Made by a program: the position numbers and the translations under genes. Below are positions 55,529 through 63,285 of a DNA stretch of 64,000 nucleotides, one piece after another (positions within the stretch are counted from its first letter, which is position 1; each line of letters starts with the position of its first letter). The notes beneath the pieces are model-generated. The model was not told the DNA's origin and searched no databases. It saw only the letters and a list, made by a program, of their open reading frames with translations. Origin of the DNA: Affinibrenneria salicis (GTDB taxonomy: Bacteria > Pseudomonadota > Gammaproteobacteria > Enterobacterales > Enterobacteriaceae); contig NZ_VYKJ01000005.1 in the NCBI RefSeq assembly GCF_008710095.1, positions 127,375-191,374 of the forward strand, given 5' to 3'.

Positions 55529-56593
55529 TTAAGGCTGAAGCAGAGTGGAAAGCGCCGGGTGATATTCGATGACATCGCTGATGGCGCGCACCACCGCAGG
55601 CTGAAATTGACCGGCGGCCTGCGCGCGCGCCTGTTCGGCATCGAACAACCCCAGCTCCAGCATGGCGAACAGCCCCGGCAGATTAATGCCGCTGTACTGC
55701 GTATAGCCTATGCCGCCCGACGGACGCATGTTGATCTCCAGCAAGAGCGGCTCTCCCGGCGCGTTATCGCGCGTTTGCACATTGACCAGACCGTCCGCCT
55801 GCATCACTTCCGCGCAACGGCGAGCCAATTCGACCGCCTGATTATGCTGTTCCATATACTGCAGAGCGCCTTCCTTACGCCGCCCGACGGCGGCAATCAC
55901 CCGGCCGCGCTCAACCAGCATATCGACCGACCGTTCCGGGCCAGGCAGCCAGGGCATTAACACCAGCGGCGCGAAGGATTCGGCCTGCGACAGGCTGTTA
56001 AGATAGATATCCGGCCGTACCCGGCGCGCATTCGGATCGGAGAAACAGGCCAGCGGACCAGCCTGCGGATCCAGACGCCAGAAACCCATGCCGTAAATCC
56101 CGGTGACCGGTTTAATGCACAGCGGCCGATCCCGTCCGAAAGGCGCGTCATCGATCGCCTGGCGCAGCGCCGCCACCGAGTCGATTTGCAGCGACGGCAC
56201 CACATCCAGCCCGTGCTGTTGCATCAATGCAGCGAATTTCACTTTGTCATCGGCCAGCGCCAGGCTATCCGGGCTGACGGCGCCGGTGGTCAGGGAAACC
56301 CCCAGCGCCTCAATCGCCGCGCGCTGTTGTTCAAACCAGCCGCAGTTGCGCCCGGTCTGAATCGCCGTTACGCCATGCCGTTCAACCACCCTACGGATAA
56401 AACTCAGACGCTCATCATCCAGCCCGGGTTCAATATAAGCGTAATCGGCGACGGACAGGATCTCATTGCGCGGATTGCGGTGCGACGCCACAACGGTCAG
56501 CGGCAGCTGCCGCTCGGCCTTCAGCCGCTGCACCAGCAAAATAATATCGCGCTGAGAAGAAACGCCTTCCATGAACCAGATAGTCGATCTCAT
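55529..56593 (-). CDS. ATP-grasp domain protein of the ter locus
   Basis: First gene of the five-gene operon, 354 residues. ATP-grasp features: KVKFAALMQQHGLDVVPS leading to the nucleotide-binding Lys in LCIKPVTGIYGMGFW, then the metal-binding end LLEINMRPSGGIGYTQYSG. The fold ligates a carboxylate to an amine or thiol with ATP. The N-terminal segment resembles a pre-ATP-grasp domain. The ribosome binding site before ATG 56593 is weak. Together with the next four genes it forms a carboxylate-activating, PRPP-using module. Confidence 0.83.
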   Translation of the reverse strand: MRSTIWFMEGVSSQRDIILLVQRLKAERQLPLTVVASHRNPRNEILSVADYAYIEPGLDDERLSFIRRVVERHGVTAIQTGRNCGWFEQQRAAIEALGVSLTTGAVSPDSLALADDKVKFAALMQQHGLDVVPSLQIDSVAALRQAIDDAPFGRDRPLCIKPVTGIYGMGFWRLDPQAGPLACFSDPNARRVRPDIYLNSLSQAESFAPLVLMPWLPGPERSVDMLVERGRVIAAVGRRKEGALQYMEQHNQAVELARRCAEVMQADGLVNVQTRDNAPGEPLLLEINMRPSGGIGYTQYSGINLPGLFAMLELGLFDAEQARAQAAGQFQPAVVRAISDVIEYHPALSTLLQP

Positions 56594-57280
56594 TATACTT
56601 TTGCCTTATTTCTGCAATATCGCCAGCGCGCCGCGACGGGTAAGCGCCAGGGAACGGCGGCGGCTAAGTGCCCGTTCCCCACCTAATACCAACAGCGCAA
56701 AAACAAGCTAACCATTTGAACATAGTGAACTTTCAGCCACGAGGCATTTTATCTTCATCTTTGTCGCCGGCCCTGTTTTTCAGAGAAATCCTGGTGTTTC
56801 TCTCCCGCTGAATCTGTTTGATTCTAAAGCGCCCCCCATAACAAGTAAATCATAATTTGATTGATTATCTTGCGCCAGCCAAAGATTATGCTAAGCTCCA
56901 GTTCATGTCCACAGACATGCAGAATTTTGTTTTAACGGCGGCGCCATTTTTTTCTGATTGTCCGCTGCTCGTGCTATCCACGACGGACAGGACAGCGCAG
57001 CAGGCCGCGCCAGCCGCGGGCTTTAGCACTCAAAGCGGTAATTCCCCCCCTCATTGTCGGCATGCGTTTTTCGCCACCTGAGGGAAAACTCTGTCGCAAT
57101 CTTGTCATATTATGATTTAGTTTTTGTGTTATGGACGCAGCATGCTAAGATGAAATCCGCTAAAAAAACGATCGCCGGGAAGTCCAATTAATAGATTGTT
57201 TTTTCTTATTTATTTTTGGTGAGAAGTGTTTACCTGTAAGTACAACTACCCTTAACGCTAAGGATGATAAAGAGGTAATT
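56594..57280. promoter_or_regulatory. Divergent regulatory region of the ter locus
   Basis: A 687-base region between the ATP-grasp operon and terZ. ATGCTAAG occurs twice, at 56888 and 57142, each inside a promoter-like sequence pointing toward terZ. Promoter one (TTGCGC at 56870, TAAGCT at 56892) is followed by the hairpin CATGTC-CACA-GACATG at 56904-56919. A 58-codon reading frame begins with ATG 56905 at the predicted transcript start. Probable TerW target region, though no site could be assigned. No conserved gene is present. Confidence 0.55.
57124..57151 (+). promoter_or_regulatory. Candidate terZ promoter
   Basis: TTGTGT, 16 bases, TAAGAT with an extended -10 TG at 57143-57144. Transcription would start near 57158, giving a leader of about 120 bases before terZ. 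Confidence 0.5.
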
Positions 57281-57865
57281 ATGGTTTCTTTAAGTAAAAA
57301 TCAGACGGTATCACTGACCAAGCAAAGTCAATCCCCGCTGTCCAAAGTGTCGTTCGGACTGGGCTGGGATCCGATTAAAAAGAAAGGATTTCTCGGCGGC
57401 CTGTTCGGCGGCGGCAGCAGCGAGATCGATCTGGACGCCAGTTGCGTGCTGATGGATGCCGCAGGCAAACGTCTGGATACCGTCTGGTTTCGCCAGCTTT
57501 CCTCGCGCTGCGGCTCCGTGCAGCACAGCGGCGACAACCTGACCGGTGAAGGCGCTGGCGATGACGAAGTGATCGACGTCGACCTGACAAAATTACCCGC
57601 CAATGTCGAATTTCTGGCATTCACCGTTAACAGTTTCCGCGGCCAAACCTTCGACGATGTCGAAAACGCCTTTTGCCGCGTGGTCGATCAGCAAGGCAAG
57701 GAGCTGGCGCGCTTCCAGTTGGAAGAACAAGGCAGCCACACCGGCATCCTGATCGCCGCCCTGCGCCGCAACAGCGGCCAATGGGACTTTACCGCGCATG
57801 GTCTGGCCTGTCGTGGCCGCACCATCGACGATATGGAAGCTCAAATCACAGCCGCATTGGTGTAA
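57281..57865 (+). CDS. terZ: TerD-family stress protein TerZ
   Basis: A 194-residue cytoplasmic TerD-fold protein. It opens with the double motif MVSLSKNQTVSLTK. Calcium-binding features of the family are present: EIDLDASCVLM and [15 protein letters not shown] glycine-rich insertion (GFLGGLFGGGSS) precedes the first, which separates TerZ from TerD and TerE. GAGGT lies four bases before the ATG. It is the first gene of terZABCDEF; the stop is two bases before terA. Confidence 0.93.
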   Translation: MVSLSKNQTVSLTKQSQSPLSKVSFGLGWDPIKKKGFLGGLFGGGSSEIDLDASCVLMDAAGKRLDTVWFRQLSSRCGSVQHSGDNLTGEGAGDDEVIDVDLTKLPANVEFLAFTVNSFRGQTFDDVENAFCRVVDQQGKELARFQLEEQGSHTGILIAALRRNSGQWDFTAHGLACRGRTIDDMEAQITAALV

Positions 57866-57867
57866 CG

Positions 57868-59040
57868 ATGGATCTGACGCAAGGGGGAAATGCCCCCGTA
57901 CCTAACCAAACGCTGACCGTGCGCGTGCTGTCCGGCGCCGCGGTGGATGTTTCCGCCTTCCGCCTGTTCGCCAACGGCAAGGTGCAGGGCGACGCCGATA
58001 TGGTGTTCTACGGTCAGCCGCAGAACGACGACCGCTCGCTGATCCTGTCCGGCGGCGAAACCAACACGGCCTTTGCCGTCAACGTGCCGGCGCTGCGCGC
58101 CGACGTAGAAAAAGTAGCGTTCACCGTCACCTGCGACAACGGCCAGATCGTGTCTCAGCTGCGCAGCCTGACCATTCAGGTCGAGCAGAACGGTAACGTA
58201 CTGCTGCGCGGCCCGGTCGAGCTAAACGGCCGCAGCGAGGCGGCGCTGATTCTCGGTGAACTGTATCGGCGCAACGGCGAGTGGAAATTCCGCTTTGTCG
58301 CCCAGGGCTTCAACGGCGGACTGAAACCGCTGGCGCAGCACTTCGGCGTCAACGTGGCCGATGATCCGGCGCCTGCCCCGACGCCGACACCGACGCCGGC
58401 CCCTGCGCCACAGCCTGAACCGGTGAATAAAGTCAGCCTGAGCAAGGTTTCGCTGACCAAAGAGAAACCCTCGGTCAGCCTGGCCAAGCAGGATAACTTT
58501 GGCGAGATCCGCATCAACCTTAACTGGCACCGCGGCACCGTCAAAAAGGGCTTTATGCAGGGCCTGCTCGGCGGCGGCAACGGCGTCGACCTCGATCTGG
58601 GCGCCTTCGTGCAAACTCAGGACGGCCGGCGCGATGTGGTGCAGGCGCTGGGCGATTGTTTCGGCAGCTATAACAGCGCGCCTTACGTCCAGCTGCAGGG
58701 CGACGACCGCACCGGCGACGTCAGCGAAGGCGAATGGCTGCACATCAACGGCCGCGAGTGGAAGAACATCAAAGAGGTCCTGATTTACGCGTTTATCTAT
58801 AAAGGCGTGCCTAACTGGGACAGCACCGATGGCGTGGTTACCGTACATATTCCGGGACAGCCGCCGATTGAAACGCGGCTTACGGAAGGCCAGTCCGGCA
58901 AGGGCATGAGCGCTATTGCCCGGCTGGTAAACGAAAACGGCACCATTAAGGTTGAACGTATCAACCGTTACTTCAACGGCCATAAAGCGATGGATGACGC
59001 CCTCGGCTGGGGGTTTCGCTGGACGGCTGGCAGCAAGTGA
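57868..59040 (+). CDS. terA: Tellurite resistance protein TerA
   Basis: A 390-residue protein with two TerD-related domains. The first (residues 1-160, MDLTQGGNAPVPNQTLT) is degenerate: its acidic loop GDNLTGEG is replaced by PQNDDRSL. A linker of Pro, Ala and Thr follows, then VSLSK, VSLTK and VSLAK motifs, then a second domain with DLDLGAFVQT and GDDRTGDVSEGE. ATG 57868 was chosen two bases after terZ; upstream in-frame starts lie inside terZ. Ter proteins are proposed to form a membrane-associated metal-sensing complex. Confidence 0.92.
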   Translation: MDLTQGGNAPVPNQTLTVRVLSGAAVDVSAFRLFANGKVQGDADMVFYGQPQNDDRSLILSGGETNTAFAVNVPALRADVEKVAFTVTCDNGQIVSQLRSLTIQVEQNGNVLLRGPVELNGRSEAALILGELYRRNGEWKFRFVAQGFNGGLKPLAQHFGVNVADDPAPAPTPTPTPAPAPQPEPVNKVSLSKVSLTKEKPSVSLAKQDNFGEIRINLNWHRGTVKKGFMQGLLGGGNGVDLDLGAFVQTQDGRRDVVQALGDCFGSYNSAPYVQLQGDDRTGDVSEGEWLHINGREWKNIKEVLIYAFIYKGVPNWDSTDGVVTVHIPGQPPIETRLTEGQSGKGMSAIARLVNENGTIKVERINRYFNGHKAMDDALGWGFRWTAGSK

Positions 59041-59080
59041 CCCGGCAACCAACAGGTATCACCGCAAGGAGAAACACAGC

Positions 59081-59536
59081 ATGTCATTTTTCAACAAAGT
59101 AAAAAAAGCGCTCGACGCGGGTCGGGCCGAGCTGACCACTCAGGTTGGCCGCTTTAAAAACCGCAAATTCATGGAAGGCACCGTGGCGGTCTGCGCCTAT
59201 ATCGCAATGGCCAGCGACGGCGCGGGCGCGACGGAAAAGCAAAAAATGATGAATTTCATCAAGGGCTCTTCGGAATTAAGCGTTTTTGATTCCAGCGAGG
59301 TCATCGCCTTCTTCAACAAGCTGGTGTCGAGCTTCGAGTTTGACCAGGACATCGGCAAAGGCGAAGCGATGAAATACATTATCGCGCTGAAAGATCAGCC
59401 GGAAGCCGCTCAGCTGGCGTTAAGAGTCGGCATCGCGGTCGCGAAAAGCGATGGCGATTTCGATGCCAGCGAGCAGGCCGCCGCTCGTGAAATCTGTACC
59501 GCAGTTGGATTTTCTCCGGCTGACTATCAACTTTAA
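59081..59536 (+). CDS. terB: Tellurite resistance protein TerB
   Basis: A 151-residue all-helical protein with the family's two metal-binding acidic sites: ASDGAGATEKQ and KSDGDFDASEQAAAREI, in two pseudo-repeats. TerB is reported to interact with TerC at the membrane. ATG 59081 has AAGGAG 12 bases upstream; the ORF's longer in-frame start lies inside terA. Fifteen bases separate it from terC. Confidence 0.95.
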   Translation: MSFFNKVKKALDAGRAELTTQVGRFKNRKFMEGTVAVCAYIAMASDGAGATEKQKMMNFIKGSSELSVFDSSEVIAFFNKLVSSFEFDQDIGKGEAMKYIIALKDQPEAAQLALRVGIAVAKSDGDFDASEQAAAREICTAVGFSPADYQL

Positions 59537-59551
59537 GAGTTCAGGAATACC

Positions 59552-60589
59552 ATGGAAACAACCCACATTGGCTTCCCGCTGGAAACCGTTGCCGTATTCA
59601 TCCTGCTGTCGGTCGGTGCTATTTTCATCGACCTGTTCATGCATCGCGATGATAAACCGATTCCGCTGAAAAGCGCCGCGCTGTGGTCTCTGTTCTGGAT
59701 CGCCGTCGCCCTCGCCTTTGCCGGCTTCCTCTATGTGCATCACAGCGCGGAAGTGGCCAGCCTGTTCGTCACCGGCTACGTGCTGGAAAAGGTGCTGTCG
59801 GTCGATAACCTGTTCGTCATTATGGCTATCTTCTCCTGGTTCTCCGTGCCGGATGGATACCGTCACCGCGTCCTGTACTGGGGCATCATCGGCGCGATTG
59901 TGTTCCGTGGTATTTTTGTCGCCATCGGCACCGGCCTGTTGATGCTGGGGCCGTGGGTCGAAATGCTGTTTGCGGTGATCGTGGCCTGGACCGCCGTCAT
60001 GATGCTGAAAAGCGGCGATGACGACGACGAGATCGAGGACTATTCACAGCACCTTGCTTATCGCATGGTCAAACGCTTCTTCCCGATTTGGCCGAAGCTG
60101 CGCGGTCATGCCTTTATGCTGACGCAAAAAGAGGTCGACGGCGAACTGGCGAAGCCGGAAAACAGCGACGTCACCGTGGGTCGGGTAGGCAAAGCGGCCT
60201 TCTACGCCACGCCGTTAATGCTGTGTCTGGCGGTGGTCGAGCTGTCCGACGTGATGTTCGCCTTTGACTCGGTGCCGGCGGTAATCGCCGTGAGTCGCGA
60301 ACCTCTGATCGTCTACAGCGCCATGATGTTCGCCATCCTCGGCCTGAGAACGCTGTATTTCGTGCTTGAAGCGCTGAAGCAATATTTGGTGCATCTGGAA
60401 AAATCGGTCATTGTGCTGCTGTTCTTTATCGCGGCCAAGCTGGCGTTGAACTCGTCCGCCCATATTTTCCACCATAACTACACCATTTCGGCGACCACCA
60501 GCCTGATCGTGGTATTGGTTGTGCTGGCGATTGGCGTGATAGCAAGCATACTGTTCCCCGGCAAAAAACAGGAAAGCGGTTCGGCATAA
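59552..60589 (+). CDS. terC: TerC family integral membrane protein
   Basis: A 345-residue inner membrane protein with about eight to nine hydrophobic segments. Conserved acidic residues inside the membrane are in [13 protein letters not shown] and [19 protein letters not shown], the two repeats that likely bind a divalent metal. The [10 protein letters not shown] stretch lies in the central loop. It is the membrane anchor of the Ter complex; relatives move manganese or calcium. Position between terB and terD is standard. Confidence 0.96.
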   Translation: METTHIGFPLETVAVFILLSVGAIFIDLFMHRDDKPIPLKSAALWSLFWIAVALAFAGFLYVHHSAEVASLFVTGYVLEKVLSVDNLFVIMAIFSWFSVPDGYRHRVLYWGIIGAIVFRGIFVAIGTGLLMLGPWVEMLFAVIVAWTAVMMLKSGDDDDEIEDYSQHLAYRMVKRFFPIWPKLRGHAFMLTQKEVDGELAKPENSDVTVGRVGKAAFYATPLMLCLAVVELSDVMFAFDSVPAVIAVSREPLIVYSAMMFAILGLRTLYFVLEALKQYLVHLEKSVIVLLFFIAAKLALNSSAHIFHHNYTISATTSLIVVLVVLAIGVIASILFPGKKQESGSA

Positions 60590-60641
60590 CGCGCCGAATC
60601 TGATATTTAATCAGTTTTATTCTGGCAATGAGGAAAGAAAA

Positions 60642-61220
60642 ATGAGTGTATCTCTGTCCAAAGGCGGCAACGTATCCCTGACGAAAACCGCCCCTACGAT
60701 GAAGAACGTCCTGGTTGGCCTTGGCTGGGATGCCCGTTCAACTGACGGCCAGCCGTTTGACCTGGACGCCTCGGCATTTCTGCTGAACGCCACGGGTAAA
60801 GTGCGCGGCGATGCTGATTTTATTTTCTACAACAATCTCAAATCCGCCGACGGTTCCGTAACCCATACCGGCGATAACCTGACCGGCGAAGGCGACGGCG
60901 ATGATGAGGCGCTGAAAATCAAGCTGGATCTGATCCCGGCCGACGTCGACAAGATTGTCTTCGTGGTGACGATCCATGACGCGACGGCCCGTCGCCAGAA
61001 CTTCGGTATGGTTTCCGGCGCCTTTATTCGCCTGGTCAACGACGACAGCCAGATCGAAGTCGCGCGTTATGATCTGACGGAAGACGCCTCCACCGAAACC
61101 GCCATGCTGTTTGGCGAACTGTATCGCCATAACACCGAGTGGAAGTTCCGTGCGGTAGGCCAGGGCTATGCGGGCGGACTCGCCTCCGTTTGCGCCCAGT
61201 ACGGTATCAACGCGTCCTGA
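60642..61220 (+). CDS. terD: TerD-family stress protein TerD
   Basis: A 192-residue calcium-binding TerD protein. [15 protein letters not shown] at the start, then [17 protein letters not shown], the DADFIFYNN strand and [15 protein letters not shown], all typical of the calcium sites. It is close to terE in pattern throughout, which suggests a tandem duplication. A GAGGAAAG site is just upstream. The 52-base gap from terC has a weak five-base hairpin. Confidence 0.96.
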   Translation: MSVSLSKGGNVSLTKTAPTMKNVLVGLGWDARSTDGQPFDLDASAFLLNATGKVRGDADFIFYNNLKSADGSVTHTGDNLTGEGDGDDEALKIKLDLIPADVDKIVFVVTIHDATARRQNFGMVSGAFIRLVNDDSQIEVARYDLTEDASTETAMLFGELYRHNTEWKFRAVGQGYAGGLASVCAQYGINAS

Positions 61221-61256
61221 TTACGGGCGCCCGGAGATTGAGCTTTACTTACCAGC

Positions 61257-61278
61257 GGCGGCAGGAAAATCTGCCGCC
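61257..61278 (+). repeat. Hairpin between terD and terE
   Basis: GGCGGCAG-GAAAAT-CTGCCGCC, an eight-base stem without a U tract, in the 94-base gap. It may tune relative mRNA stability of terD and terE. Confidence 0.5.
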
Positions 61279-61314
61279 TGATTCCGCCCAATCGGGTTAT
61301 TAAGGAGCACTAGA

Positions 61315-61890
61315 ATGGCTGTATCCCTCGTTAAAGGTGGTAATGTTTCCCTGACTAAAGAAGCCCCGTCGATGAACATCGCAATCGTCGGGCTCGGCTG
61401 GGATATGCGCGTCACTGACGGCTCGGCATTTGACCTGGACGCATCGGTCTTTATGGTTGGAGAAGACGGTAAAGTCTTGTCCGACGCCAACTTTATTTTC
61501 TTCAATAACAAAGTCAGCCCGTGCGGCTCCGTTGAGCACCAGGGCGACAACCGCACCGGTGAAGGCGACGGCGATGACGAACAGGTCAAAATCGATCTGG
61601 GCAAAGTGCCGGCCGAAGTTAAAAAGCTGGTGTTCGCCGTCACGATCCACGAGGCCGATAACCGTAAACAAAACTTCGGCATGGTCAGCAATAGCTTCAT
61701 GCGCGTAGTCAATAACGACAACGGTCAGGAAATCGCCCGTTTCGACCTGTCTGAAGACGCATCGACCGAAACCGCGATGATCTTCGGCGAACTGTACCGC
61801 AACGGCAGCGAATGGAAATTCAAGGCCGTGGGTCAGGGTTTTGCCGGCGGCCTGGCCGCGCTGGCCGCTCAGCACGGCGTTAACGTGTAA
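61315..61890 (+). CDS. terE: TerD-family stress protein TerE
   Basis: A 191-residue TerD-fold protein: [52 protein letters not shown]. It resembles TerD along the whole length. AAGGAG lies seven bases before the ATG. A strong terminator 25 bases after the stop separates it from terF, so it appears to be the last gene of the main transcript. Confidence 0.96.
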   Translation: MAVSLVKGGNVSLTKEAPSMNIAIVGLGWDMRVTDGSAFDLDASVFMVGEDGKVLSDANFIFFNNKVSPCGSVEHQGDNRTGEGDGDDEQVKIDLGKVPAEVKKLVFAVTIHEADNRKQNFGMVSNSFMRVVNNDNGQEIARFDLSEDASTETAMIFGELYRNGSEWKFKAVGQGFAGGLAALAAQHGVNV

Positions 61891-61915
61891 CTTAACGCGC
61901 TGCGCGCATTCAACA

Positions 61916-61948
61916 GGCTCCTCCGGCTGCGCCGGCGGGGCCTTTTTT
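61916..61948 (+). terminator. Intrinsic terminator between terE and terF
   Basis: GGCTCC-T-CCGGC, loop TGC, GCCGG-C-GGGGCC (one G-U pair, one internal mismatch), followed by TTTTTT. Strong and correctly placed after terE. Confidence 0.88.
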
Positions 61949-62023
61949 ACGGACACGGAGAGTCAAATGCGTGTCGGACGCACGCCGTCGCTCTCCTTAT
62001 GGTCATCGTTAATTGGGAGCATT

Positions 62024-63268
62024 ATGAATCTTATTGGCGGTCAAAATATCCCCGTGGCGGCTCATCAGTTGCAGATCAGCATCCGCTATGGCAAGAAAGC
62101 CGCATTTGCGGCCGACGTTGACGTTTCGGCCTTTCTGCTGACCCGCGAGGAAAAAGTGCGCGGCGACAGCGACTTTATCTTCTATAACCAACCCCGCTCG
62201 CCCGACCAGAGCTTACGGTTACAACCCGGACCCGACGGCGGCGAGTTCAGCCTCGATCTGACGCGGCTTGATGCGGAGATCGAAAAAATCGCCTTTACGT
62301 TGACCATCGACGGCGCGGCCACGCTGGACGGGCTGACGGAGCTGACGCTGCAGGTCAGGGATCTCGCCAGCTTTCAGGTGCCGTTAAGCGGACGCAGCGA
62401 AAAAGCGCTGATCCTGGCGCAGCTCTATCGCTACAGGGACGGCTGGAAACTGCGCGCGCTCGGGCAGGGTTTTAATGGCGGACTGGCGCCGCTGGCCACC
62501 GCTTTCGGCGTCGACGTCTCGGCGGATAGCGCGCCCCCCGCCCCGACGCCCACGGTAAGTCTGGAGAAAAAGCTGGCGCAGAAAGCGCCGTACCTGGTCA
62601 GCCTCAGCAAACCCATCACCGTCAGTCTGACCAAACACAAACTGCAACAGACCCGCGCCCGGGTCGCTTTTGTGCTGGACGCATCAGGTTCGATGAACCG
62701 CCAGTTCAAACGCGGCAACGTGCAGGCGGTTCTCGAACGCATTGCCGCGCTGGCGGTACAGTTCGATGATGATGGCGCGATGGACGTCTGGGGATTCGGC
62801 GAACGTCACAAAAAATATCCTGACGTGACGCTCGACAATCTGCCGGGCTATATCGCGTCGATTCAGGCGGCGGGAAAACGAGCGATGCTGGAGCTGCTGC
62901 CCGGCCTCGGCGGCATCAACAACGAACCGCCGGTGATGCAGGCGGTGATTGACGAGTTTAAAGACAGCAAAGACCCCGTCTTTGTGGTCTTCATAACCGA
63001 CGGCGGCATCAGTAAAACGCACGCGATCAAGAAAGCGATTAGTGAATCGGCCCACTACCCCATCTTCTGGAAATTCGTCGGTCTCGGCGGCTCACGCTAC
63101 GGTATTCTGGAGCAGCTGGATGACTTTCAGGAACGGCTGGTCGATAACACGCACTTTTTCGCCATCGATGATTTCTCGTCGGTAGCGGATGAAGAACTTT
63201 ACGATCGGCTGCTGAGCGAGTTTGGCGACTGGCTCAGAGCCGCGCGCGAAAAAGGCATTATCTGCTGA
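62024..63268 (+). CDS. terF: TerF, TerD-related domain fused to a von Willebrand A domain
   Basis: A 414-residue fusion. Residues 1-165 form a degenerate TerD-like domain ([21 protein letters not shown]) without the GDNLTGEG loop, very like the TerA N terminus. A short linker has VSLEKK, VSLSK and VSLTK. From about residue 210 comes a vWA domain with the MIDAS motif [10 protein letters not shown] and the later Thr-Asp (FITDGGIS). GGGAG precedes ATG 62024. An in-frame ATG at 61967 with GGAG upstream could add 19 residues. A terminator separates it from terE. Confidence 0.93.
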   Translation: MNLIGGQNIPVAAHQLQISIRYGKKAAFAADVDVSAFLLTREEKVRGDSDFIFYNQPRSPDQSLRLQPGPDGGEFSLDLTRLDAEIEKIAFTLTIDGAATLDGLTELTLQVRDLASFQVPLSGRSEKALILAQLYRYRDGWKLRALGQGFNGGLAPLATAFGVDVSADSAPPAPTPTVSLEKKLAQKAPYLVSLSKPITVSLTKHKLQQTRARVAFVLDASGSMNRQFKRGNVQAVLERIAALAVQFDDDGAMDVWGFGERHKKYPDVTLDNLPGYIASIQAAGKRAMLELLPGLGGINNEPPVMQAVIDEFKDSKDPVFVVFITDGGISKTHAIKKAISESAHYPIFWKFVGLGGSRYGILEQLDDFQERLVDNTHFFAIDDFSSVADEELYDRLLSEFGDWLRAAREKGIIC

Positions 63269-63285
63269 TATCTGCCGGCGCCGTT

